DNA from: an uncultured Eubacteriales bacterium
Lineage (GTDB): Bacteria; Bacillota; Clostridia; Christensenellales; Borkfalkiaceae
Direction of reading: 5' to 3'
Length of the DNA stretch: 6,945 bases
NCBI GenBank assembly: GCA_900554485.1
Contig: USHO01000055.1
Location: forward strand, 1 to 6,945
Part shown: in pieces, positions 1 to 5,641 of the stretch
How positions within the stretch are numbered: position 1 is the first letter of the stretch
Layout of the letters: each line of letters starts with the position of its first letter
Notes under the pieces: model-generated
What the model saw: only the letters and a program-made list of their open reading frames with translations
Database searches by the model: none
Told to the model about the DNA's origin: nothing
Translations under genes and position numbers: made by a program

Positions 1-13
1 TATTATCTTTCAT
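1..13 (-). CDS. Start of a leftward gene, cut by the window edge
   Basis: Only the first codons (M-K-D-N) are inside the window. The ATG lies 4 bases beyond the stop codon of the 51-aa gene and has an AGGAG-type ribosome binding site nine bases upstream, inside the end of that gene. This suggests it is the second gene of the same leftward operon. Nothing can be said about its product. Confidence 0.45.
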
Positions 14-17
14 AATT

Positions 18-173
18 CTATTCTCCTATTTCATTTTCATCTTTAGAAATAATTTTTTCAAGTTCAGCAGTAACTTGTTCATTTATTTTCTCTAATCCTT
101 CTGCTTCTTCTTTTCTTGCCTTTAAATCATCTATTGTATACATTTCATTTGTTTCTAATACACTTTTTTCCAT
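18..173 (-). CDS. Small acidic hypothetical protein (51 aa), first gene of element's leftward operon
   Basis: The reading frame encodes 51 residues from ATG at 173 to TAG at 18-20. I do not recognise the family. The protein is rich in Glu, Lys and Asp, has no cysteine, signal peptide or membrane segment, and residues 14-43 (IDDLKARKEE... onward) look like a continuous charged helix. The start is well supported: a near-perfect Shine-Dalgarno (AAGGGAGGA, 181-189) lies 7 bases upstream, and a promoter with a 17-bp spacer lies just before it. It is divergent from the XRE gene fragment, the position often held by small early or regulatory genes in phages and ICEs. Codon use is very AT-rich, like the element and unlike the chromosomal genes. 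Confidence 0.7.
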   Translation of the reverse strand: MEKSVLETNEMYTIDDLKARKEEAEGLEKINEQVTAELEKIISKDENEIGE

Positions 174-199
174 ATAAAAATCCTCCCTTATGTAAAAAA

Positions 200-228
200 A
201 GTATATAACATATTTTTTCTTTAGTAAA
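200..228 (-). promoter_or_regulatory. Sigma-A type promoter for the leftward small-gene operon
   Basis: On the minus strand, TTTACT (-35, at 223-228) and TATACT (-10, at 200-205) are separated by exactly 17 bases. Transcription would start near 193, a few bases before the Shine-Dalgarno of the 51-aa gene. An imperfect AT-rich dyad (arms 196-204 and 210-218, 8 of 9 paired) overlaps the -10 and spacer and could be an operator for the divergent XRE repressor. In sequence this AT-rich the dyad is weak evidence on its own. Confidence 0.55.
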
Positions 229-247
229 GCATACCTTTTGATAAATC

Positions 248-451
248 ATGTTTTTATATAAAAAAATTAAAGAAGCAAGAATTGAAAAAAAGATGACTCA
301 GAAACAGTTAGCTGAAGAATTAACTAAAAGAGGTCGAAAAACCTCTTTTTTTCAGATTCTGTTCAGTTTCGACAGACACGCCCGATTTTATTCTCCGCCG
401 AAAATGCCGAGCAGTACTATGCCTGCGATAGTAAGAGCTATTGCCAGATAA
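248..451 (+). pseudogene. Truncated XRE-family (HTH_3) repressor fused to chromosomal sequence
   Basis: The open frame is 67 codons, but only about the first 33 residues look like a real protein. YKKIKEARIEKKMTQKQLAEEL is interrupted here as YKKIKEARIEKK (4-15) then MTQKQLAEEL (16-25), the classic first half of an XRE/Cro-CI helix-turn-helix: helix 1 and helix 2. The recognition helix (the TI..WE region of the family) and everything after it are missing. After Ser33 the frame reads into chromosomal DNA, running antisense to the 3' end of the EamA gene, and stops at 449-451. The product could not bind DNA like a normal repressor. The ATG at 248 follows an in-frame stop at 242-244 and has no clear Shine-Dalgarno. 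The break coincides with the hairpin at 326-352 and with the shift in base composition, so it is best read as an element-chromosome junction. Confidence 0.6.
326..352. terminator. Bidirectional hairpin terminator at the element/chromosome junction
   Basis: There is a perfect 9-bp stem (AAAAGAGGT at 326-334 with ACCTCTTTT at 341-349) and a 6-base loop. On the plus strand it ends in seven T residues (346-352). On the minus strand it lies about 36 bases after the EamA stop codon and ends in four T residues, so it could terminate the abrB-lyase-EamA operon. The same bases encode G-R-K-T-S in the XRE frame, a natural-looking stretch for that family. The hairpin is therefore the best candidate for the shared crossover core. 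Confidence 0.55.
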
Positions 452-1308
452 TGTTTCCATGAAAGCCTTTCTTTAAGGAATATCGCGCTCCATACGACGG
501 ATAACGCGCAATAACAACATATAATCGGGGCGGCAGCGACGGCATTCATCGACAATGCGAAAATATATGCGAACTGTCCCGCGGTTTCGCATATCGCGCC
601 GACGAGTTTCGGCGCCTCGCGTTTAACGGTGGGTTTATCGCGTTTTATCGCGAAGACGTAAATCGCCGCGACAACTCCGCACATTAAAAACGTAAGTTCG
701 TAAGCGACGTTAGCGACGTCTTCGTCGAGTTTCTCGAGAATAAACGTATCGGCGACCGTGCCAGCCGCGTCTATAAAACAATAGAGAATCGGCAATATGA
801 GCGCAATCCAGCTTTTGCTGTATTTTACGTTTGCTTTTTCCTGACGTTTAAGTTTGGTTTCCTCGTCTTCGCTCATTTCGGCAAAACCAAGCCCGACGAC
901 GCCGACGCCACAGGCGAAAATGCCGAAAATCGTGCCGATAAGTTGACTTTGAGTCTCTATACCCGACATCGAAAAGAAGAAAATTATCATAAACAGCGAG
1001 GCTATCGCGCCCGAACTGTTACATATCGGCGAAGAGACCGAAAGTTCGATGTATCTGAGGGCGATATACCCCAAAACCATCGATAAAATATAGAAAAACG
1101 AAGCCGGCAGATAAGTGAGTATCGCCTGCCAGTTTATCTGAACGCCGTTGAAAATTATCTCGTAACCGGCATGCAAACCCATAACGAGACCGACCGCGAC
1201 GACCATCTTCCACTGACTGTATTTATCGTCCGGCTTAGAGCCTATTTTGGAAAACAAATCCGAGCCGCTCCAGCACAGAAGAGCGACTAACGCCAATACA
1301 AACCACAT
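388..1308 (-). CDS. EamA/DMT-family transporter
   Basis: This is a 306-residue polytopic inner-membrane protein of the drug/metabolite transporter superfamily. It has about ten hydrophobic segments in two halves: residues 1-145, then a charged cytoplasmic loop (EMSEDEETKLKRQEK, 144-158), then 165-306. The C-terminal end (FLKERLSWKHYLAIAL, 277-292, then a final hydrophobic helix) is the hallmark end of an EamA repeat. Members export or exchange amino acids, nucleobases and other metabolites; the substrate cannot be read from the sequence. The ATG has a good GAGG Shine-Dalgarno 8 bases upstream. The gene starts 15 bases after the stop of the methionine gamma-lyase-family gene, so it is very likely the last gene of that operon. 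Export of a product or substrate of that enzyme is a reasonable inference but not shown. Length is normal for the family. Confidence 0.85.
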   Translation of the reverse strand: MWFVLALVALLCWSGSDLFSKIGSKPDDKYSQWKMVVAVGLVMGLHAGYEIIFNGVQINWQAILTYLPASFFYILSMVLGYIALRYIELSVSSPICNSSGAIASLFMIIFFFSMSGIETQSQLIGTIFGIFACGVGVVGLGFAEMSEDEETKLKRQEKANVKYSKSWIALILPILYCFIDAAGTVADTFILEKLDEDVANVAYELTFLMCGVVAAIYVFAIKRDKPTVKREAPKLVGAICETAGQFAYIFALSMNAVAAAPIICCYCALSVVWSAIFLKERLSWKHYLAIALTIAGIVLLGIFGGE

Positions 1309-1323
1309 AATGAAATCCTCGTA

Positions 1324-2601
1324 TCAGAGAGTTACAAGACCCGCATTCTGCATTTCCTGCAGAGACATAAGTATACCGACTTTAGCATGCGCCCAGGTCA
1401 AGCCGCCCTGGAAAAACACCGCGTAAGGCTCTCTTATGGGACCGTCCGCCGAGAGTTCGATGGACGAACCCTGAACAAATGCGCCCGCCGCCATTATAAC
1501 CTGACTTTCGTACCCCGGCATATCGCCCGGAACGGGCGTAACGTAACTGTCGACGGGGGCAGCCTCCTGTATACCTTTACAGAACGCAAGCATACCCTTT
1601 TCGCTTTTAAGTTCTACCGCCTGAATAATGTCGTGGCGATCCTCTCTGCCGTCGGGCACTACTTTGAAACCGAGTTTTTCATATATATTGGCGGCAAAAA
1701 TCGCGCCCTTAAGCGCGCCCGCGACGACCGTCGGGGCAAGGAAAAATCCCTGATAAAAACTTGTCATAACGCCGAGACTCGCACCGACTTCCTGCCCGAG
1801 CCCCGGCGCGGAAAGTCTGTACGAACATCTTTCGACACACTCTTTCGTGCCGCATATATATCCGCCGATCGGCGCAAGCCCGCCGCCGGGATTTTTGATG
1901 AGCGAACCTACGACCATATCGGCGCCGTAATCAGACGGTTCTTCGGTCTCTACGAATTCGCCGTAACAGTTATCGACCATAACTTTTACGCCGGGTTTCA
2001 CATTTTTAACGAACGCGATCAACTCGGCGATCTGCTTAACAGAAAAAGTCGGTCTGGTCTGATACCCTTTACTGCGCTGAATGGTAATAAGCGCGGTTTT
2101 TTCGTTTATGGCTTTGGCGATATTATCGTAATCGAATGTGCCGTCGGGCAACAAGTCGACCTGACGATAAGTTACGCCGTATTCTTTAAGCGAACATTTC
2201 GATTCCCTTATACCGATAACCTCTTCGAGCGTGTCATAGGGTTTTCCGACAGGCGACAGAAGTTCGTCACCCGGCAAAAGATTTGCCGACAACGCCACGG
2301 TAAGCGCGTGCGTGCCGCAGACTATCTGCGGGCGGACGAGAGCCGCCTCGGTATGGAAAGTATCGGCGTAAACCCTTTCGATTTTATCTCTGCCGAGATC
2401 GTTATATCCGTAACCCGTGGACGCGGCGAAACACGCGACGTCGACGCGGTTCTTTTTCATCGCCGCAAGCACTTTGCATTGATTGTATTCGGCGGTTTTG
2501 TCGATTTTATCGAACCTTTCTTTAAGCCCGTCGATTATTTTTTCTCCGAATTCGTATACCTCTTTCGATATACCCAATTCTTCATACGCTTTATAAAACA
2601 T
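1324..2601 (-). CDS. Methionine gamma-lyase family / aluminium-resistance-type PLP enzyme
   Basis: This 425-residue protein is a fold-type I PLP-dependent enzyme of the Cys/Met-metabolism clan, in the Firmicute subgroup annotated as methionine gamma-lyase family or 'aluminum resistance protein'. Visible landmarks are the cofactor phosphate-binding region around CGTHAL (95-100), the Asp that contacts the PLP ring in VDNCYGEF (209-216; D210), and the Schiff-base lysine in GSLIKNPGGG (232-241; K236). The C-terminal part (PVPGDMPGYESQVIMAAG, 356-373, and EPYAVFFQGGLTWAHAK, 391-407) also fits the family. Family members are thought to cleave C-S bonds of sulfur amino acids, but the precise reaction of this subgroup is poorly settled. 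The start has an AGAGGA Shine-Dalgarno inside the end of the AbrB gene, whose stop lies one base upstream. The gene is the middle member of a three-gene operon and appears full length. Confidence 0.88.
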   Translation of the reverse strand: MFYKAYEELGISKEVYEFGEKIIDGLKERFDKIDKTAEYNQCKVLAAMKKNRVDVACFAASTGYGYNDLGRDKIERVYADTFHTEAALVRPQIVCGTHALTVALSANLLPGDELLSPVGKPYDTLEEVIGIRESKCSLKEYGVTYRQVDLLPDGTFDYDNIAKAINEKTALITIQRSKGYQTRPTFSVKQIAELIAFVKNVKPGVKVMVDNCYGEFVETEEPSDYGADMVVGSLIKNPGGGLAPIGGYICGTKECVERCSYRLSAPGLGQEVGASLGVMTSFYQGFFLAPTVVAGALKGAIFAANIYEKLGFKVVPDGREDRHDIIQAVELKSEKGMLAFCKGIQEAAPVDSYVTPVPGDMPGYESQVIMAAGAFVQGSSIELSADGPIREPYAVFFQGGLTWAHAKVGILMSLQEMQNAGLVTL

Positions 2602-2602
2602 T

Positions 2603-2839
2603 TTATCCTCTTTTCGCTTTGTCTATTATTTTTTCGGCGGCGGCATCGAGAGCATCCAACCGCGTTATGATTATGCCGCACGTCTTGTCGCACAGCACGA
2701 GAAGGTTATCGCCCGGCTCTATACCGAACAATTCCCTTGTCTCTTTCGGAATGACTATCTGACCTTTTTCGCCGACCTTCGCCGTTCCGTATATTCGCTT
2801 TTCGTTTACCGTACCTAGTACATGTTTACCGAGCGGCAT
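2603..2839 (-). CDS. AbrB/SpoVT-type DNA-binding transcriptional regulator
   Basis: This is a 78-residue protein with one swapped-hairpin AbrB/SpoVT domain at about residues 16-60: IYGTAKVGEKGQIVIPKETR is split here as IYGTAKVGEK (16-25) and GQIVIPKETRELFGI (26-40), followed by EPGDNLLVL (41-49). The pattern GQ(I/V)xIPKExR..(F/L)GI.PGD is the family hallmark. Such proteins bind DNA as dimers or tetramers and often control their own operon. The remaining tail (61-78) is a short charged helix. The ATG is preceded by a G-rich Shine-Dalgarno (GGGGG) 8 bases upstream. It is the first gene of the operon, one base from the methionine gamma-lyase-family gene. It lies just downstream of a promoter carrying three copies of GTTATAC, which suggests autoregulation by inference. 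An antitoxin (MazE-like) role is less likely because no toxin gene follows. Confidence 0.85.
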   Translation of the reverse strand: MPLGKHVLGTVNEKRIYGTAKVGEKGQIVIPKETRELFGIEPGDNLLVLCDKTCGIIITRLDALDAAAEKIIDKAKRG

Positions 2840-2855
2840 TTACGTTGCCCCCGCC

Positions 2856-2894
2856 GTTATACAAGTTATACTTTTCATACCGAAAGAGTATAAC
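2856..2894. repeat. Three copies of GTTATAC over the abrB-like promoter (candidate operators)
   Basis: On the plus strand GTTATAC occurs at 2856-2862 and 2865-2871, a direct repeat with a 9-base period. Its inverted form GTATAAC occurs at 2888-2894. The second and third copies extend to a perfect 8-bp inverted repeat (2865-2872 and 2887-2894) with a 14-base spacer. The inverted copy overlaps the -10 box, and the other two lie at and after the expected transcription start. A bound protein there would block initiation, so a repressor site is likely. Confidence 0.5.
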
Positions 2895-2915
2895 ACGGCA
2901 CGCGCGATAATGCAA
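2887..2915 (-). promoter_or_regulatory. Extended -10 promoter of the abrB-lyase-EamA operon
   Basis: On the minus strand, TATACT (2887-2892) is preceded by TG at the extended -10 position (TGTTATACT). TTGCAT (2910-2915) lies 17 bases upstream as a weak -35. Transcription would begin near 2880, giving a 5' leader of about 40 bases before the ATG at 2839. The -35 sits only a few bases beyond the T-tract of the upstream ABC operon terminator, so the intergenic space is very compact. Confidence 0.65.
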
Positions 2916-2918
2916 GCG

Positions 2919-2956
2919 AAAAAACGCCCGTTTCGGAAAAATTTCCGAAACGGGCG
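2919..2956 (-). terminator. Strong intrinsic terminator of the lysine ABC transporter operon
   Basis: There is a perfect 15-bp stem (arms 2925-2939 and 2942-2956), GC-rich at its base, closing on a tiny A-rich loop. On the minus strand six T residues follow (2919-2924). It begins about 7 bases after the ATPase stop codon, and it separates that operon from the abrB-like operon transcribed in the same direction. Confidence 0.9.
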
Positions 2957-2963
2957 GATATTT

Positions 2964-3707
2964 TTATATATCTTTGTTGAGTACCCTGTACAAAAACTCC
3001 TTGGTGCGGGGATTCTTCGGCGAATTGAATATCACTTCGGGAGTATCGTCTTCGGCAACGACGCCGCCGTCCATAAAAACGACACGCGTCGAAACGTCTT
3101 TCGCAAACTGCATTTCATGCGTGACGACGATCATCGTAAGTCCGCTTTCGGCAAGTTTCTTCATGACAAGCAGAACCTCGCCGACCATTTCGGGGTCGAG
3201 CGCGGACGTAGGCTCGTCGAAAAGCAATACTTCAGGTTCCATGGCAAGCGCACGCGCGATCGCGACTCTCTGTTTTTGCCCGCCCGAAAGTTGAGACGGA
3301 CGCGCGTTGACGTACGCGCTCATTCCGACCGTGTCAAGGTATTTCATCGCCTTTTCTTCGGCGATTTTCTTATCCCGTTTAAGTACCTTTATCTGTCCTA
3401 TCGTACAGTTTTTAAGCACGTTCATATTCTCGAAAAGATTGAACGACTGAAAGACCATTCCTATTTTTGTTCTGAGCATATTGACGTTGACGTCGGGACG
3501 CGTCAGATCTTCGCCCTTGAAATAAACTTTTCCGGCTGTAGGCTCTTCAAATAAGTTTATCGTCCTTAAAAGCGTCGATTTGCCCGAGCCGGACGCGCCG
3601 ATTATCGACACGACCTCGCCTTCGTTTACCGAAAAATGTACGTCTTTAAGAACTTCGTGATCGCCGAATTTTTTTACCAGATGTTCTACCCTTATTATCT
3701 CGCTCAT
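2964..3707 (-). CDS. glnQ: Amino-acid (probably lysine) ABC transporter ATP-binding protein
   Basis: This 247-residue ATPase belongs to the polar amino-acid uptake (GlnQ/HisP/ArtM) family and works as a dimer on the cytoplasmic face of the permease. All nucleotide-binding elements are intact: Walker A GASGSGKST (37-45), Q-loop Gln87 in VFQSFN, signature LSGGQKQR (140-147), Walker B VLLFDE (160-165), D-loop SALD (168-171) and switch His197 in VTHE. Length is normal. Its ATG lies one base after the stop of the binding-protein/permease gene, with a GAGGG Shine-Dalgarno inside that gene. The two are translationally linked and form one importer. The gene symbol reflects family resemblance only. 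The lysine riboswitch upstream points to lysine, or a lysine-related cationic amino acid, rather than glutamine. Confidence 0.93.
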   Translation of the reverse strand: MSEIIRVEHLVKKFGDHEVLKDVHFSVNEGEVVSIIGASGSGKSTLLRTINLFEEPTAGKVYFKGEDLTRPDVNVNMLRTKIGMVFQSFNLFENMNVLKNCTIGQIKVLKRDKKIAEEKAMKYLDTVGMSAYVNARPSQLSGGQKQRVAIARALAMEPEVLLFDEPTSALDPEMVGEVLLVMKKLAESGLTMIVVTHEMQFAKDVSTRVVFMDGGVVAEDDTPEVIFNSPKNPRTKEFLYRVLNKDI

Positions 3708-3708
3708 A

Positions 3709-5337
3709 TTATTTGCCCTCGCTTATGACTTTACTGCCCGCAAGTTCGTAGTTGACCTTACCCGATATTTTCTTTTCTATAAGTTTGATTATACGGGTGA
3801 TTACGAATGTCAGTATAAAGTAAATTACACAACAGATGAAGTATATCGGGAAGTTTTTATACGTCTGTTTAACTATTACGTTGGTAAAGAAATACAATTC
3901 CGTAACGCCGATTACGTTTAGTACGGACGTATCCTTTATGTTGATGACGAATTCGTTGGAAACCGCAGGCAGAATCGAACGCATTACCTGAGGCAGAACG
4001 ATATATCTCATTGCGGCGAAATGCCCCATACCGATAGACCGCGCGCCGTCGAACTGACCCTTGTCTATACCGCTTATTCCGCCTCTGACGATTTCGGCTA
4101 TATATGCGCCGGTGTTTATGGAAACTATAAATATCGCGGAGACCATAAGATTGAGAGTTCTTCCGCCCGTCGCGAACGCATAGCCCCAATAGATGACCAT
4201 TGCCTGAACCATCATAGGAGTTCCGCGGAATATCTCGATATACGCCGCCAGCAGGAAATCGACGATTTTCTGCAACACCCGAGCACCTTTCTTTTTAGAC
4301 TTCGGTATGGTTCTGACTACGCCTATCAGAAGACCTATCAGAAGTCCGAACAGCGTCGAAACCAACGATATGAGAAGAGTATACCCTACACCTTTGAGAA
4401 AATCTTTATAATATGTTTTAAGCACATTGCCGACAGATTCAAAGAAACCTTCGTCGGCGTCGTTTTTCTGCCCGACGACGTTCATGGCTGTGGGTTCTTC
4501 GGCGACGTAACCGTCGATAGTGCCCGCGTTCAATGCCATAAGCATATCCGAAAACGTCGCGAGACTGTCGACGACGGTAAGTTGAGTCGTCTGAGCCTTT
4601 AACGCGTCGAGATGGAAAGTACCGGGCTGACCCGCGATTTTAATGCCGGAAACGTCTATATCCGCAAGCGTCGTCTTACCGTAAACAGACGAATCTTTGC
4701 GAGTGACTATTACCAGATTGGAATTATAGTAAGGCGTCGAAAACGCGATTTCCTCTTTGCGCTCGTCCGTCGGACTCATACCGGCGACTATGGCGTCCAC
4801 AGTGCTAGACTTAACTGCGGGAATAAGCCCCTCCCATGGCAACGCATGAATTTCGAGTTTAAGACCGAGACTCTCGGCGATGTTATAGGCAATCTGAACG
4901 TCGTAGCCGTTGGCGTATTTGCCCGATTGATTCGCTATCGGATAGCCGCCGTTTGCGTCGGTATTCTGAGTCCAGTTATACGGAGCGTAGTCGCATTCCA
5001 TACCGACCTTAAAGGTATTAGCCGACGGCGAAACCGCGCTTTCGGCGCGCTCGTAAGAAGAATTTTCGTCGACGTTAAGGTTTACCATGTTCTGCATCAA
5101 CGACTTTGTGTCATCGTCGGTAAGCGTGGCGAGATATGCGTTTACGTCAAGCAAAAGCGAATTGCCTTTTTTAATACCGACGGCAATCGCGGTATCGGCC
5201 TCGGTCGTCGTAAAACCGGTGGAATTGTTTTTGAGGTCGACGTAACCCAGTTCTACCGCATTGCGTTTTCCGCAACCCGCAAGACATGTCACGAAGACGG
5301 CGAATAGCGCGATTAACGCTATAAATCTCTTTTTCAT
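3709..5337 (-). CDS. Lysine-type ABC importer: fused substrate-binding lipoprotein and permease
   Basis: This 542-residue fusion combines an extracellular binding domain and an amino-acid ABC permease. Residues 1-22 are a lipoprotein signal: MKKR, a hydrophobic core, and lipobox LAGC with Cys22. The main binding domain spans about 109-290, with family motifs YAPYNW (117-122), GYDVQIA (144-150) and PWEGLIPAV (168-176). It also has SPTDERKEEIAFSTPYY (188-204), whose Arg193 is the expected carboxylate-binding residue. This domain stops at AEEPTAM (279-285), before the usual last segment. A matching last segment instead lies at residues 27-92, so the domain looks circularly permuted. Residues 298-520 are the permease (HisM/GlnP type), with membrane helices from 318 and the EAA loop at about 419-450 ending LPQ. 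I chose ATG 5337, although the frame is open to 5388. AAGGAG (5344-5349) sits 6 bases upstream of 5337, the signal peptide then starts correctly, and the longer form would begin right at the riboswitch terminator's T-tract. Confidence 0.9.
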   Translation of the reverse strand: MKKRFIALIALFAVFVTCLAGCGKRNAVELGYVDLKNNSTGFTTTEADTAIAVGIKKGNSLLLDVNAYLATLTDDDTKSLMQNMVNLNVDENSSYERAESAVSPSANTFKVGMECDYAPYNWTQNTDANGGYPIANQSGKYANGYDVQIAYNIAESLGLKLEIHALPWEGLIPAVKSSTVDAIVAGMSPTDERKEEIAFSTPYYNSNLVIVTRKDSSVYGKTTLADIDVSGIKIAGQPGTFHLDALKAQTTQLTVVDSLATFSDMLMALNAGTIDGYVAEEPTAMNVVGQKNDADEGFFESVGNVLKTYYKDFLKGVGYTLLISLVSTLFGLLIGLLIGVVRTIPKSKKKGARVLQKIVDFLLAAYIEIFRGTPMMVQAMVIYWGYAFATGGRTLNLMVSAIFIVSINTGAYIAEIVRGGISGIDKGQFDGARSIGMGHFAAMRYIVLPQVMRSILPAVSNEFVINIKDTSVLNVIGVTELYFFTNVIVKQTYKNFPIYFICCVIYFILTFVITRIIKLIEKKISGKVNYELAGSKVISEGK

Positions 5338-5343
5338 TCGTTG

Positions 5344-5349
5344 CTCCTT
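5344..5349 (-). promoter_or_regulatory. Ribosome binding site deciding the start of the binding-protein/permease gene
   Basis: AAGGAG lies 6 bases before ATG 5337 on the minus strand. It supports the signal-peptide start over the in-frame ATG 51 bases upstream, which abuts the terminator T-tract and has no ribosome binding site. Confidence 0.85.
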
Positions 5350-5388
5350 CAACCTCGGTCGAGGATTGCACGCCGTTGCGGACGACAT

Positions 5389-5432
5389 AAAAAAACGACC
5401 GCAACGAAAGCCTTAAAGCAATATTGCGGTCG
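5389..5432 (-). terminator. Riboswitch-controlled intrinsic terminator
   Basis: On the minus strand a 9-bp stem CGACCGCAA (5424-5432) pairs with TTGCGGTCG (5396-5404), followed at once by seven T residues (5389-5395). It lies between the lysine aptamer and the binding-protein/permease gene. A competing hairpin can be drawn in which GTGATATT (5444-5451) pairs with AATATTGC (5418-5425), with two wobble pairs, and a small inner UUGGU/ACCGA stem. That fold would bury the 5' arm of the terminator and act as an antiterminator. Lysine-bound RNA would be expected to favour termination. Confidence 0.88.
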
Positions 5433-5450
5433 GTAAAAACCAAAATATCA

Positions 5451-5619
5451 CGATAGCCCTCCGTTTGCAAACAAACGACAGTCGGCGGGATATTATCCCG
5501 ACGCCCAACGAATTACGACCCTCGAAAGCCGTACCGTTTCGGCAGATTTCCCTTTCAGCCCGCGCCGTACGAGCGGCATAATATGCGGAACTTACTGATG
5601 AGATCTGCGCCTCTATCCG
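5451..5619 (-). ncRNA. Lysine riboswitch (L-box) aptamer
   Basis: The minus-strand leader carries the ordered conserved blocks of the L-box. They are AGAGGCGC next to the P1 arm, CAGTA, AAAGGGAAATCTGCCGAA, GTTGGG, GACTGTC, and GGAGGGCTATC closing P1 (GATAG 5613-5617 with CTATC 5452-5456). Visible helices include P2 (GCAGAT with ATCTGC), a hairpin CGGGAT/ATCCCG, and a short stem CGTTTG/CAAACG. The RNA senses free L-lysine. With the terminator immediately downstream, it should switch off the transporter when lysine is plentiful. This is the main evidence that the downstream ABC importer handles lysine. The gene-free stretch 5338-5675 is fully accounted for by this leader, its terminator and the promoter. 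Confidence 0.95.
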
Positions 5620-5641
5620 AAATTATTTAATTGATGGGTTT

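Larger units (their letters stand above)
1..350. mobile_element. End of an AT-rich integrated element (prophage/ICE-like)
   Basis: This stretch is far more AT-rich (roughly a quarter G+C by eye) than the chromosomal genes from about 390 onward, which are near half G+C. It carries a divergent control region: a leftward operon starting with a tiny acidic protein, and a rightward XRE-type repressor start. This is the usual layout of a phage or ICE regulatory switch. The right boundary falls somewhere within the hairpin at 326-352, where the XRE frame loses family resemblance. No integrase is visible, and the rest of the element would lie left of the window. A metagenomic assembly join at a short shared sequence remains possible. 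Confidence 0.5.

Noticed and set aside
1387..2670. A 427-codon open frame on the plus strand opposite the PLP enzyme gene
   Set aside because: The minus strand encodes a full, motif-complete PLP enzyme over the same DNA. The plus-strand translation is Arg/Phe-rich with no domain pattern and no ribosome binding site, which is typical of a shadow caused by codon bias.
2603..2839. Toxin-antitoxin antitoxin (MazE-like) reading of the AbrB-type protein
   Set aside because: No toxin-like gene lies next to it; the following gene is a metabolic enzyme, which fits an operon regulator better.
3709..5337. Frameshift or misassembly joining separate binding-protein and permease genes
   Set aside because: The frame is continuous across the join, and fused binding-domain/permease proteins are well known in Firmicute amino-acid ABC importers; no second signal peptide or ribosome binding site was seen at the junction.
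5338..5388. Longer start for the binding-protein/permease gene at ATG 5388
   Set aside because: It would begin at the base next to the riboswitch terminator's T-tract, has no ribosome binding site, and would put 17 unrelated residues before a perfect lipoprotein signal peptide.
5338..5640. T-box leader as an explanation of the long structured leader
   Set aside because: No T-box GGTGG-type antiterminator motif is visible, while the ordered L-box (lysine) blocks are all present.
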